NCBI GenBank assembly: GCA_024516035.1
Contig: CM044966.1
Span: 2,561,287-2,625,286 of the forward strand
Direction: 5' to 3'
Source of the DNA: Bactericera cockerelli
Taxonomy: Eukaryota; Arthropoda; Insecta; Hemiptera; Triozidae
Length of the DNA: 64,000 bases
Shown here: piece after piece, positions 50,547 through 59,562 of the stretch
Layout of the letters: each line of letters opens with the position of its first letter
Numbering within the stretch: the first letter of the stretch is position 1
Translations under genes and position numbers: made by a program
Notes under the pieces: generated by a model
Told to the model about the DNA's origin: nothing
Database searches by the model: none
What the model saw: only the letters and a program-made list of their open reading frames with translations

Positions 50547-51047
50547 GGGGCGGAATTAATAGACAACAGCAATAACTCAAGTCATTGCTAAGCGTCGATT
50601 TTCCCTATCTTACACAGTACGCAATCCGTGACTTAGCGCCACAGAGGTATTACAAAAACTATTATTGGGGCGGAATTAATACCTACACGTTATTGTAATA
50701 CCTCTGTGGCGCTAAGTCACGGTTTGCGTACTGTGTAAGATAGGGAAAACCGACACTTACCAACGACTTAAGTTATAATAATGTTGTCTATTAATTCCGC
50801 CCTTAATGGTCTATTAGTTTCACCCTTAGGGTAGAATTAATAGACTTTTTTGTAATACCTCTGTGTCGCTAAGTCACGGATTGCGTACTATGTAAGATAG
50901 GGAGAAACGATGCTTAGCAATGACTTGTGATGTACAATAAATTTGTCTATTATTTTCGCCCTTAAAGTCCGTCTCGGTGACTTAGGACGAAATTAATACA
51001 CAAATTCTACAACTCAAGTCTGTAAGTGTCGATATTCCCTATCTTTT
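50547..51047. mobile_element. Cluster of MITE-F copies
   Basis: Four copies: 50548-50664 (+, right end lost), 50667-50802 (-), 50829-50961 (-) and 50985-51047 (+, truncated). A solo right end (GTCTATTAGTTTCACCC) is at 50809-50825. TTA abuts most termini; the third copy has TTA at both ends (50826-50828, 50962-50964). Confidence 0.9.
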
Positions 51048-51182
51048 TTTTCGATGGCAATTACAATAAAATTATTGAGATATTAGAAATATAGGTAATA
51101 TATTATTTCAAATCAACGCTACCCACTAAAATTGTGATATAATAACACAAATAACACATTATTATTATTATCATTATCATGG

Positions 51183-51500
51183 ATTACAAATTATGCATTA
51201 CATACCCCGTATATGTATTTTCCACTTCTGGTTGGTACTTAATTGGTACTAACCTATTAAAAGTTATCATATTTGTGTTAATCACTTTGGTGATATCACA
51301 ACTACTCAAACTCGCTTTACTAAATCTACGCTGAAACCCGGACTTGAACCACCGACCTCCAGGTTACAAATCCGCCGCCTTATCAATCAAGCTACCGAGG
51401 TCGGTTAGAGGTCCTAACCAAATAACCATACAAAATATGCATCCATACCCCGTATATTTTCCACTTTTGGTTGGTACTTACCTATTACGTATCTCCTCCA
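51183..51500 (-). mobile_element. SINE-C between two halves of a local duplication
   Basis: SINE-C (minus) occupies 51257-51407 with an intact head and tail. CATACCCCGTATAT, TTTTCCACTT(C/T)TGGTTGG and TACTTA recur on both sides (51200-51256, 51445-51495), so the SINE lies between duplicated 75-bp blocks. Confidence 0.8.
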
Positions 51501-51534
51501 CTTCTGGTAGGTACTTACTTACTTCTTACCTATT

Positions 51535-51640
51535 AAATAATTCATGTTCTTATCCTCAAGCCGGGATCTGAACCAGTGACCTTGGGGTTGAGGGAAGCTG
51601 TGAGGGGCGCAGTCACCCGAGACGAGTGATAGTCAGGGGT
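51535..51640 (-). mobile_element. Possible decayed tRNA-like head
   Basis: CCGGGATCTGAACCAGTGAC is B-box-like on the minus strand (GGTTCAGATCCCGG). No partner elsewhere in the window. Confidence 0.3.
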
Positions 51641-51861
51641 CCGCTGGAATAGGGGCCAGTTGTACGAGAATATTTTCATTTATTTTTAAATATAGGTTTG
51701 ACAAATAGATTAGAATTATAACGTCGCTACTTTTATTTTTAAATTTGGGGTTCAAGTTAACGCTAAAGTTCGCCAGCCACCAATCGGAATTCCGCCACAA
51801 GTGACTTCACCTATTATTTTTTTGACAAAATTCTCTTGGATTATTATAGGGTTTATTTATG

Positions 51862-52014
51862 GTCTAGGACAGGGGTGCCCAACCTTTACAGAAGAAGATC
51901 TACTATAAAGTCTCAGATAATCAACGCGATCGACCGGAAAACCTCTCTGGACGTGATCGACCCAAAATCACTCCGTCGATCGCGATCGACTGATTGGGCA
52001 GTCCTGCTCTAGGA
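51862..52014. mobile_element. 137-bp hAT-type MITE
   Basis: CAGGGGTGCCCAACC (51870) and TTGGGCAGTCCTG (ending 52006) are inverted ends. Flanks GTCTAGGA and CTCTAGGA agree at 7 of 8 positions. The interior contains palindromic GATCGCGATCGAC motifs. Confidence 0.85.
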
Positions 52015-52949
52015 GGAGTCAAATCTCATACAATTTTGCATAACCTCAACTGCTTATGTTTTTGGTGCATTTTATCCACCAATAATATATTTTTTTGGCG
52101 GTTTTTCGTGGATTTAGGGGTTTATGGCTAAACAGTTACCTAAAGATATCAAAAATTTGATATTCTATCTGGCCATTCTACCATGGGCGCTCCATATAAT
52201 CCTTCATCTAATGTGACAAAGATTGCCGTATCTGTCTCACGATTTTTAATAATAATGAAACATTAAAAAAAAACACTGCCAATTATGGACACAATACTTC
52301 CTCGTGATTCTTCTACATTGTATACACGTGGCAATTTTGAGATTTTATACTAAATCACATGTATCTATAAAACCGCTTAACCAATTTTCTTCAAAATCTG
52401 TTAAGTAATTTCCGATATTTGCGCGTTACAAGGAATATTTTTAACAGACCGACCGATAGACAGACGGACACAAAACCAAAGTTGCTCAGGAGGTTATGAA
52501 ACGTCCAGAAATATGAAAAACATTGAAATCGGAGACCAAAAATATTTTTTTTTTTACAAAAACGAACACAATATTTCCGATTTCTAATATTAGAAATTTC
52601 TCAGAAGTAATAGAATAAAAATATCCATATAGCAACAGCTTCCTCTTGTGAATATTGAATGCTTCATCCACTGTGGCAAAGGTAGCCGTTTTTTAAATTA
52701 TTATAAGAATCTCACGATTTTCATAATATTTTTTAACGGACGTTGAATTAAAAAAATAAAAATATCGAGCAACTGCCCCCTCTTGTGAGAATTGGTAAGT
52801 GAGAGGTGGTTGTATGGACCAGGCGAGGTAGAGGTCAGGTAATGGTAAGTTTGTAGGTGGTATCACTCAATTCAAACTTGAAACAGTTATACAATATACA
52901 TGTATCACCTCTTTATTTCTGAGAGTGGAAAGTGTTTCTGAAACTGGCT

Positions 52950-53161
52950 ATAATAAATAATAATATTGCCTTATTTATAGTGCCCGATTAAGACTATTAA
53001 AGTCCCATTATTCCAGCAGTAAGCCCAAGACATATTATTATGTGGTAAAAATCCCAAATGGGAGGATAAGTTGTCATGTCCCGGCCGGGTTTCGAACCCA
53101 CGACCTCTGGAATCTATGGATTCACACAGTGCCGCCTTTACCACTGAACTACCGGGACAAG
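52950..53161 (-). mobile_element. SINE-G, full length (duplication unit 1)
   Basis: Tail (TTGCCTTATTTATAGTGCCC), spacer (AATGGGAGGATAAGTTGTCA) and head (GTCCCGGCCGGGTTTCGAAC, CACTGAACTACCGGGAC) on the minus strand. Confidence 0.9.
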
Positions 53162-54127
53162 GATAGTAGTAATAATAATACCCGAAGAATCTCCAGGGTC
53201 GAACCCTCGACCTCCAAACTAGAGAGAGAGAGGCAGCACCGCAGTAGCCACTTACCGTCCTATGGATGAGCCTTGCGGTTGGGTTTGGTCCTGAGGAATT
53301 TCCTGTTCAACACTCAGGAACAGAAACAATATACAGGATGGTTCAATACGTTTATTTAATAATAATAAGAAGAAGTATTGTATTGTATAAATATACAATA
53401 CAATACATAGAAAATTAATAGAACAAAACTTAATAGAACAAGTTCACTATATCCGATATGTATCGCTTGTAGAGAACAATGTACGTTATAAGGGAACTTC
53501 GTAAGACATGAAAAATGTACAATTATGTATGAATGTAGAAAAAATAAATTTTGAGATTTTATACTAAATCACATGTATCTCCAAAACCGCTTAATTGATT
53601 TTCTTTAAATTTATTTAATATGATAGAAAACTATTTTTCCTACATTCTAGATTCCACAAAAAATTCTGTATCGGCAAGTCCAAAATTTCGGAATTTCTTA
53701 AATATCAGAGTTACAAAATTTTACAAAAACGAACACAATAGGCCGATTTCTATTATTATAAATTTTCGGAAGCAATAAAATAAAAATATCAAGCAACTGC
53801 CCCTCTTGTCAGTATTGAATGCTTCACTGTGACTAAGGTAGCCCTTTTTTAAATTATTATAAGAATCTCACGATTTTTATAATCATTTTTAATGGACGTT
53901 GAATTAAAAAATAAAAATATCGAGCAACTGCCCCCTCTTGTGAGTATTGGTAAGTGAGAGGTGGTTGTATGGACCAGGCGAGGTAGAGGTCAGCGAATGG
54001 TAAGTTTGTAGGTGGTATCACTCAATTCAAACTTGAAACAGTTATACAAATATGTATACATGTATCACTTCTTTATTTCTGAGAGTGTAAAGTGTTTCTG
54101 AAACTGGCTATAATAAGTAATAATAAA

Positions 54128-54336
54128 AATAATAATTATATTGCCTTATTTATAGTGTCCAATTAGGACTATTAAGTCCCATTATTCCAGCAATAAACCA
54201 AGACGTAATATTATGAGGTAAAAATCCCAAATGGGAAGAATACTTGTCATGTCCCGGCTGGGTTTCGAACCCGCGACTCCTGGAATCTCTAGATTCACAG
54301 AGTGCCGCCTTTACCACGGAGCTACCGGAACAGACC
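54128..54336 (-). mobile_element. SINE-G, full length (duplication unit 2)
   Basis: Positional equivalent of the copy at 52950, with scattered substitutions (TTTATAGTGTCCAATTAGG, CCACGGAGCTACCGGAAC). Confidence 0.9.
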
Positions 54337-54647
54337 GGGCTATGGGTTCGATAGTAGTAATAATAATAGCCGAAGAATCTCCAGGGTCGAACCCTCGACC
54401 TCCAAACTAGAGAGAGAGAGGCAGCACCGCAGTAGCCACTTACCGTCCTATGGATGAGCCTTGCGGTTGGGTTTGGTCCTGAGGAATTTCCGGTTCAACA
54501 CTCAGGAACAGAAACAATATACAGGATGGTCCAATACGTTTATTTAATAATATAAGAAGAAGTATTGTATTGTATAAATAAATACAATACATAGAAAATT
54601 AATAGAACAAAACTTAATAGAACAAACGGTGCTAACGCCAACGGCAT

Positions 54648-54832
54648 TCTCTTCCGCACCCGATTAGGACTATTAAGTCCATTATTCTAGTAAGCCCAAG
54701 ACGTATTACTAAGTGGTAAAAATTCCAAATGGGAGGATAACTTGTCATGTCCGGGCTGGGTTTCGAACGCGCGACATCTGGAATCTCTGGATTCACAGAG
54801 TGCCACCTTTACCACTGAGCTACCGGGACATG
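54648..54832 (-). mobile_element. SINE-G, third copy
   Basis: It starts at the tail CACCCGATTAGGAC and has a full head (CGGGCTGGGTTTCGAAC, CACTGAGCTACCGGGAC). It follows a SINE-D-like CAACGGCATTCTCTTCCGC piece at 54622-54648. Confidence 0.88.
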
Positions 54833-54834
54833 TT

Positions 54835-55350
54835 TAATTGTAATTTCAACACTGTGTTTCGACCTTATTTGGTTCGAAACACAGCAATAACTGAAATGTT
54901 TTTACTGAATTAACAAAACTTAAAATTAGGTACATTATTCCTAACATTATATTGAAATATATCAGGGGGTTTTTTTTCACACCACTAATTGTTTTGATCA
55001 ATTGATATAATAAATTTTATTTTAAAAATTCTCTTTCTTTAGTTTGCTCAACACCGATGCAATATTTCCTCTTTGTACCGCGAAACTCACTCTTTGTCAG
55101 GGTTTTAGGATCTAATTTATTATAATGGTGCATAATTATGGTTAATAGGAGATTTTAAATATTATCTAGTGATTTCTTGAGATTGGAAGACTTAAATAAG
55201 GTTAGAACGTAATTTAGATTTTGGTACATGAATGTTGAAATTGGAAATAATGTAGGGTTAAAGGGACTATCGATACTATCGTTTTTATACCTTATAAATT
55301 TATATACATAAACTCGTATATTTTTTTCACTAAAATGTTTTATTATTAAT
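54835..55350. other. Unassigned A/T-rich spacer
   Basis: Nothing recognised beyond a short inverted TTCGAACC/GGTTCGAA pair near 54862-54890. Confidence 0.35.
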
Positions 55351-55351
55351 T

Positions 55352-55535
55352 ATCATATTTGTGATCACTTTTGTGATATCACAACTACTCAACTCGCTTT
55401 ACTAAATCTACGCTGAAAACGGGAATTATTATTATTATAGTAAAATACCTACTATGAAATTATATAGAAAAAATAAATAGATTGAACAAAGAAACAAGAA
55501 CAAAAAAGAGAATGAAGCTAATATCCTACTCATGC
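55352..55535 (-). mobile_element. SINE-C tail fragment followed by SINE-D tail fragment
   Basis: 55352-55428: ATATTTGTGATCACTTTTGT, GCTTTACTAAATCTACGCTG (SINE-C, minus). 55436-55535: A-rich with TTGAACAAAGAAACAAGAAC and AAAAAAGAGAATG (SINE-D, minus). Confidence 0.65.
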
Positions 55536-55679
55536 TGTGTGGAATTAAGTCTAGATTTTATATCTTTCAGGTAATAAAAAGTAAAGAACTCTTTCCTTAT
55601 CATATTAGGAATGGGAACAGTACCGAAAGCCACCGGTGACTCAAAGTAACAGTTACCTAAAAATCAAAGCCAAATTCGT

Positions 55680-55860
55680 AATCAGGACCTCAAAATCATC
55701 GGATTTGATACGTCACAATCCCCATTTAGGATTAATAATAAAAAAGTTAGTCAGAGCGGGTCCCCCCCAAAATACCGGTAATTCGGGGCCGAGGTCCAAA
55801 AAGTTCAAGATATCAAAAAAATAATCAGAAGAGACCCCTATGATTTTTTAAATCCAAGAA
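55680..55860 (-). mobile_element. Repeat-N copy
   Basis: AATTCGGGGCCGAGGTCCAA, AAGTTCAAGATATC, AAAAAATAATCAGAAGAG and ACCCCTATGATTTTTT are the reverse complement of 20905-21010; similarity also covers GGGTCCCCCCC. Confidence 0.65.
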
Positions 55861-55924
55861 AATGATGTTCTCTAACTTTTCTTGTATCTTTAACCAATCC
55901 AAAGTTGGGCGCTTGCGGCCAATA

Positions 55925-55975
55925 TGAGTTTACAGGTCCGTCGCCTTATCGATCAGGCCACTTAGGTCAGTTTAA
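55925..55975 (-). mobile_element. SINE-C head scrap
   Basis: TTACAGGTCCGTCGCCTTAT and CGATCAGGCCACTTAGGTCA match the head of SINE-C on the minus strand. It lies about 270 bp upstream of the gene's ATG. Confidence 0.65.
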
Positions 55976-56097
55976 TATTATCGAAAATCACAGTTGACCA
56001 CCAACCATAATCCCGACACCACAAACTATTCTCATTCACTCTCACAGAGCAACCAAATTCTGGTAAATTCCTCGAACAACATTCATATTCAATAAGC

Positions 56098-56247
56098 AAT
56101 CACACTTCAATTCAAATTCATTCCGAAAATCTAAAGCTTATCTAAACATTCACACTTCTATTCAAAGTCATCCCCAAAATCTAAAGCTTATCTAAACATT
56201 CACACTTTTATTCGAAGTCAACCCAAAAATCTACAGCTTATCTAAAC
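56098..56247 (+). promoter_or_regulatory. Leader of three 50-bp direct repeats ending at the ATG
   Basis: Three units (56098, 56148, 56198), each exactly 50 bp, share ATTCACACTT, AATCTAAAGCTTATCTAAAC with few changes. The third ends at the base before the start codon, which gives AAACATGG around it, a good insect start context. The repeats probably lie in the 5' untranslated leader. Upstream, TCATTCACTCTCACAG (56032-56047) could be an initiator or a splice acceptor; neither is proven. No TATA box is evident. Confidence 0.7.
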
Positions 56248-57486
56248 ATGGAGAAAATTACTTGTAAATGCACATGCGGCTTGGACGAAGACAGTCATAG
56301 CTGCGGCAGTAGAAAAAGCAGAGGCCATTCCGCCGGAAGCCACCATTCAGGAAGAAGTCATTCAGGGAGAAGTCATTCAGGCAGCAGCCATCATTCGACG
56401 CATGCGTGTAAAGATCCCTGTGCTCGCAAACCCAGCAAGGATAAATGTGACAAACATGGCAGCAGTAAAAGACCTAGCAGTAATAGGAGTCATTGTCGCT
56501 GTAAGTGTGAAAAACACGAAGATCCATGCAAAGCATGTAAAAGCCATGAGAAATGTGCTAAACATAAGAGCAGCCATGATAAATGTGACAAACATGGCAG
56601 CAGTAAAAGACCTAGCAGTAATAGGAGTCATTGTCGCTGTAAGTGTGAATGCAAAGCATGTAAAAGCCATGAGAAATGTGCTAAACATAGCAGCAGCCAT
56701 GATAAGTGTGCTAAACATAGCAGCAGCCATGATAAGTGTGCTAAACATAGCAGCAGCCATGATAAGTGTGCTAAGTGTAAAAGAAGCAAGAGCCCATGCC
56801 ATGGATCTAAAAGCAAGAGCCCATGCCATGGATCTAAAAGCAAGAGCCCATGCCATGGATCTAGAAGCAAGAGCCCATGCCATGGATCTAGAAGCAAGAG
56901 TCCATGCCATGGATCTAGAAGCAAGAGCCCACACCATGGATCTAGAAGCAAGAGTCCATGCCATGGATCTAGAAGCAAGAGCCCATGCCATGGATCTAAA
57001 AGCAAGAGCCCATGTCATGGATCTAAAAGCAAGAGCCCATGCCATGGATCTAAAAGCAAGAGCCCATGCCATGGATCTAAAAGCAAGAGCCCATGCCATG
57101 GATCTAGAAGCAAGAGCCCATGCCATGGATCCAAAAGCAAGAGCTCATGCCATGGATCTAAAAGCAAGAGCCCATGCCATGGATCTAAAAGCAAGAGCCC
57201 ATGCCATGGATCTAAAAGCAAGAGCCCATGCCAAGGATCTAAAAGCAAGAGCCCATGCCATGGATCTAATAGCAAGAGCTCATGCCATAAATCTAAAAGC
57301 AAGAGCCCATGCCACGGATCCAAAAGCAAAAGCCCATGCCATGGATCTAAAAGTAATTCATCTCTCAAATCCCAAGGTAGTTGTGGAGGTCACGAGGACC
57401 CTTGTGGCAAACCCACAATAGAATACAAAATAACCATAACCCAGGGGCCATGTCCGGCTCCGAAAGAGAAAAAGAAGCCATGTTGA
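56248..57486 (+). CDS. Basic Cys/His/Ser/Lys repeat protein, 412 aa; possible sperm structural or nuclear basic protein
   Basis: One uninterrupted frame of 412 codons. Residues 1-19 hold a CKCTC cluster. Residues 27-52 are His/Ser/Gly-rich (HSGRSHSG). Residues 65-150 hold a duplicated block (DKCDKHGSSKRPSSNRSHC at 65 and 111, spaced 46). Next come tandem CAKHSSSHDK units up to about 183. Residues 184-372 are 21 copies of CHGSKSKSP. A unique C-terminus carries HEDPC (also at 90) and ends GPCPAPKEKKKPC. There is no signal peptide, membrane segment or known catalytic motif. All 21 units stay in frame, and substitutions are mostly K/R, H/Q or P/S, which suggests coding constraint. The start is the first ATG after the leader repeats. 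SKSP motifs resemble phosphorylatable Ser-Pro motifs of sperm nuclear basic proteins, and the Cys-rich repeats recall insect male-specific CGP-repeat and outer-dense-fibre proteins; both are analogies, not homology. A metal-binding or matrix role is possible. No neighbouring gene helps. Confidence 0.8.
   Translation: MEKITCKCTCGLDEDSHSCGSRKSRGHSAGSHHSGRSHSGRSHSGSSHHSTHACKDPCARKPSKDKCDKHGSSKRPSSNRSHCRCKCEKHEDPCKACKSHEKCAKHKSSHDKCDKHGSSKRPSSNRSHCRCKCECKACKSHEKCAKHSSSHDKCAKHSSSHDKCAKHSSSHDKCAKCKRSKSPCHGSKSKSPCHGSKSKSPCHGSRSKSPCHGSRSKSPCHGSRSKSPHHGSRSKSPCHGSRSKSPCHGSKSKSPCHGSKSKSPCHGSKSKSPCHGSKSKSPCHGSRSKSPCHGSKSKSSCHGSKSKSPCHGSKSKSPCHGSKSKSPCQGSKSKSPCHGSNSKSSCHKSKSKSPCHGSKSKSPCHGSKSNSSLKSQGSCGGHEDPCGKPTIEYKITITQGPCPAPKEKKKPC
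56797..57363 (+). repeat. 27-bp coding minisatellite, 21 units
   Basis: 567 bp, exactly 21 x 27, inside the gene. Unit: TGCCATGGATCTAAAAGCAA, GAGCCCA. Variants include AGA for AAA (a run of units near 56860-56990), CAC for TGC (unit 6), TCA for CCA, and CAA for CAT. Because 27 is a multiple of three, one other + frame and two minus frames also stay open; these are shadows. Confidence 0.95.
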
Positions 57487-57635
57487 AACAGACCAGTCCA
57501 GAGACCATGCTGATTTATTCGGTGGATTTGAAAATGCATGATAAATGCACAGTCTTGAGAAACCTGTGAAATGCCCAAGTTGTAAATAATAATAATATAC
57601 AAACTCAAATTTTTAATATAAGTGAAATCTCTTAT

Positions 57636-57647
57636 AATAAAAATAAA
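57636..57647 (+). terminator. Poly(A) signals of the 56248-57486 gene
   Basis: Two adjacent AATAAA hexamers (57636-57641 and 57642-57647) lie about 150 bp after the TGA stop and are the nearest canonical signals. Confidence 0.6.
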
Positions 57648-57830
57648 TCTGATCTGGTAGCAGGGTCGCACCTGCCTATGCTTAAAGGTTAATCACTAAT
57701 TTGGAAATCTAATTGTTTCTAATGCTAGTTAGGGTATTGTGTTCTATTCGAACAAACCAAGTTACGTGTGACATTAAGACCATAGTTGTTTGCCTTACTT
57801 TTTCATCATGCCTCTGTGGAATTAATAGTT
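57648..57830. other. Spacer with a possible SINE-A3 tail scrap
   Basis: CTGATCTGGTAGCAGGGT at 57649 resembles the A3 tail start CTGGTTGCAGGGT. The rest is unassigned. Confidence 0.35.
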
Positions 57831-57831
57831 A

Positions 57832-57960
57832 TAATAACACTCTTTAGTGGAAGGTAACCACCAGACAAGGTTAATGCTCAAAGCATTTTCTACCACCTAA
57901 CCCTCAGTCTTATTATTATGTGGTCACAAAATCGAATTAATGAGGAATTTCAGTTTCCTA
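57832..57960 (-). mobile_element. SINE-B, tail, domain 2 and spacer
   Basis: AATAACACTCTTTAGTGGAA, CTCAAAGCATTTTCTACCAC, TTATTATTATGTGGTCACAA. Cut before box B. Confidence 0.85.
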
Positions 57961-58020
57961 GAATACAGTTCACCAGAATACAGTTCACTATAATACAGTT
58001 CACCATAATACAGTTCAAAA
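57960..58020 (+). repeat. 15-bp tandem repeat, four copies
   Basis: GAATACAGTTCACCA and variants (AATACAGTTCACTAT, AATACAGTTCACCAT) at 57961, 57976, 57991 and 58006. Confidence 0.85.
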
Positions 58021-58260
58021 CGACGCGACGTTGAATCAAAAAAGAAGAAAAACACCCCTGGGGTCGGACCAAGGCCCTCTGAACCTCTACCACTACAAAA
58101 TTGGCTCTAGTTAAAATTATGAACAGTTTACACTCTCATAAAATTCCATACTCAGAGATTTGCTGATTAAAATATACAGGGTGATTCTGGAAATATTAGA
58201 TCCTCGTGGTCACACCTACCTACACCTACCTACCATATTTGTTTTTTATTTTAGTTAAAA
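58021..58260. other. Spacer
   Basis: ATACAGGGTGATTCTGGAAA at 58178 is a CAGGGTG-type transposon border without a visible partner. Otherwise unassigned. Confidence 0.35.
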
Positions 58261-58261
58261 A

Positions 58262-58418
58262 AAAGTCTGACTGGGGGACTATAAACAGAGAGTAGACCAG
58301 CATTGGCTTGGTTCTGGGGGCCCTTGTCAATTATTAGCCTCCTTGTAAAGACAGTGGTAGAAGTGCTGAGTCTTTCCTCCACTGTCTGGCTACCATCGGT
58401 CACGATGACGCCACAGTA
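58262..58418 (-). repeat. Repeat-I, one VNTR unit
   Basis: CTGACTGGGGGACTATAAAC, AGAGAGTAGACCAGCATTGG, then the unique end to CATCGGTCACGATGACGCCA. Confidence 0.82.
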
Positions 58419-58427
58419 AGAAGAATG

Positions 58428-58610
58428 ATGATGGGCAAGAAGTGACACAATACTTCCCATTTAGATGCTGAGTAAACACGAGCGCACCGGAAGGTATCCC
58501 TTACAAACAACTGTAAGCAAATTAAGAATACAATTTTTTGTCGGCACGGGGGATCAAACCCAGGACCTTCCGCATGGCAATCGAGTGCTTAACCACTTAT
58601 GCTGAATTAC
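58428..58610 (-). mobile_element. SINE-J 5' part
   Basis: GATGGGCAAGAAGTGACACA, GCGCACCGGAAGGTATCCC, TTTGTCGGCACGGGGGATCA and the head to TGGCAATCGAGTGCTTAACC (minus). The A-rich half of the body is missing. Confidence 0.85.
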
Positions 58611-58829
58611 CCTGTATAAGCTAGGATGTCCCTAAGTAAATTAAGTATGGCGTTGGCTTTGCCATATTATCGAACAGAAATATAAAGATTTGCCATAAAT
58701 CTCATATAAGGCAAAGGTGATATGCATTGACACCCACACACGAGATAAATACAACATCAGTCCGTTCGAATGACCTCCATAAGATGAGACGTATAAAAAA
58801 ATACCTTATTTTTTTAAATAAAAAATATT
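58611..58829. other. Unassigned spacer
   Basis: Nothing recognised. Confidence 0.3.
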
Positions 58830-59060
58830 AGCTAGCGTCGATGGCGCGTTGAATTCAGCGGTTCTCATAGGATCATCGAAGTTAAGCAACGTCCAGCGAG
58901 ATACTGTTGGTAAAGGTGGGGCTATAGGCTACGGAAGCTCTTTTGTCACTAGATCTTTTGTGATACTGTCCAGCGAGGTGAAGACTTCGTAATGCTGCCA
59001 TTCTGGCCTCGCCCAGGCTGGGTGAGGTTAATACGGTAGCAGGTTTTGTGAGTTTCGTGC
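58830..59060 (+). mobile_element. SINE-E with an internal duplication or insertion
   Basis: The 5S head GCGTCGATGGCGCGTTGAAT, GAAGTTAAGCAACGTCCAGC, GAGATACTG; then about 60 bp (GGTAAAGGTGGGGCTATAGG resembles domain 2); then the head resumes at ATACTGTCCAGCGAGGTGAA, with domain 1 to GTGCGAATAGACGG. ATACTGT(T/C) and CCAGCGAG occur on both sides of the extra sequence. Confidence 0.75.
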
Positions 59061-59095
59061 GAATAGACGGATATTTTGTGTATTTTCTCTCGTGC

Positions 59096-59238
59096 AAAGA
59101 AAATATACAAAGAAAATATGTTAAAAATACTATATTATACAGTATGTTTATAAAGCCCAGGTACTTTTGACTATGCAGTTGAAAGTGACGATAAACCCAA
59201 ATGAACAGAAATAATTATCTCGAGGACTCTGTTTTTAT

Positions 59239-59279
<41 letters not shown>

Positions 59280-59380
59280 GTTTAACAGCGCTTTCATGTG
59301 AAAGGTCAAAAGTTTATCAGTAGTAGGTACTTGGACGTTATACTGTATATTATAGTATTTTTAATTTTTTCTTTGTGTAT
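59096..59380. mobile_element. Inverted repeat enclosing a poly(T) SINE-E end
   Basis: CAAAGAAAATATG, AAAAATACTATATTATACAG and AGGTACTTTTGAC (59096-59172) reappear inverted at 59306-59380 (GTCAAAAG, TACTGTATATTATAGTATTT, TTTCTTTG). Between them are GTTGAAAGTGACGATAAACC (+), a 32-T run and AATTTGGGTTTAACAGCGCT (-), two SINE-E 3' ends facing each other. Confidence 0.7.
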
Positions 59381-59394
59381 TTTCTTTCTGTCTA

Positions 59395-59562
59395 GCTGGG
59401 GGACTATAAACACGGAGTAGACCAGCATGGTTCTGGGGGCCCTTGTCAGTTAAAAGACTCCTTCACATGTACGGAGGGAACAGAATTTTCTGTGTGAAAA
59501 ATCTGCTCCGACCGGGGATGGAACTTAGGATCTTTAGACTACGAGCAGTAGTCACAACGTTC
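59395..59562 (-). mobile_element. Repeat-I scrap followed by SINE-A head
   Basis: 59395-59455: AGCTGGGGGACTATAAACAC and GGTTCTGGGGGCCCTTGTCA. 59466-59562: SINE-A head on minus (CTGCTCCGACCGGGGATGGA, CTACGAGCAGTAGTCACAAC). Confidence 0.75.

Larger units (their letters stand above)
52335..54640 (+). repeat. Tandem duplication of a 1.2-kb segment
   Basis: Unit 1 is about 52335-53440 and unit 2 about 53549-54640. Shared blocks in order: TTTTGAGATTTTATACTAAA (52335/53549), TCGAGCAACTGCCCCCTCTT, GTTGTATGGACCAGGCGAGG, a minus-strand SINE-G, GAATCTCCAGGGTCGAACCC, CTATGGATGAGCCTTGCGG and AAAATTAATAGAACAAAACT. The units differ by indels (offset 1156-1214 bp). Confidence 0.92.

Noticed and set aside
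53042..54913. Two similar frames starting MVKIPNGRI (53042 and 54713)
   Set aside because: Similarity comes from both being minus-strand SINE-G copies read on the plus strand, not from a conserved protein.
56377..57421. Long frames overlapping the repeat gene: +339 aa, -249 aa, -125 aa, -117 aa
   Set aside because: They exist because the 27-bp and 30-bp repeats are multiples of three and lack stops in those frames. Only the 412-codon frame has a unique start context, unique ends and a Cys/His pattern running through non-repeat parts.
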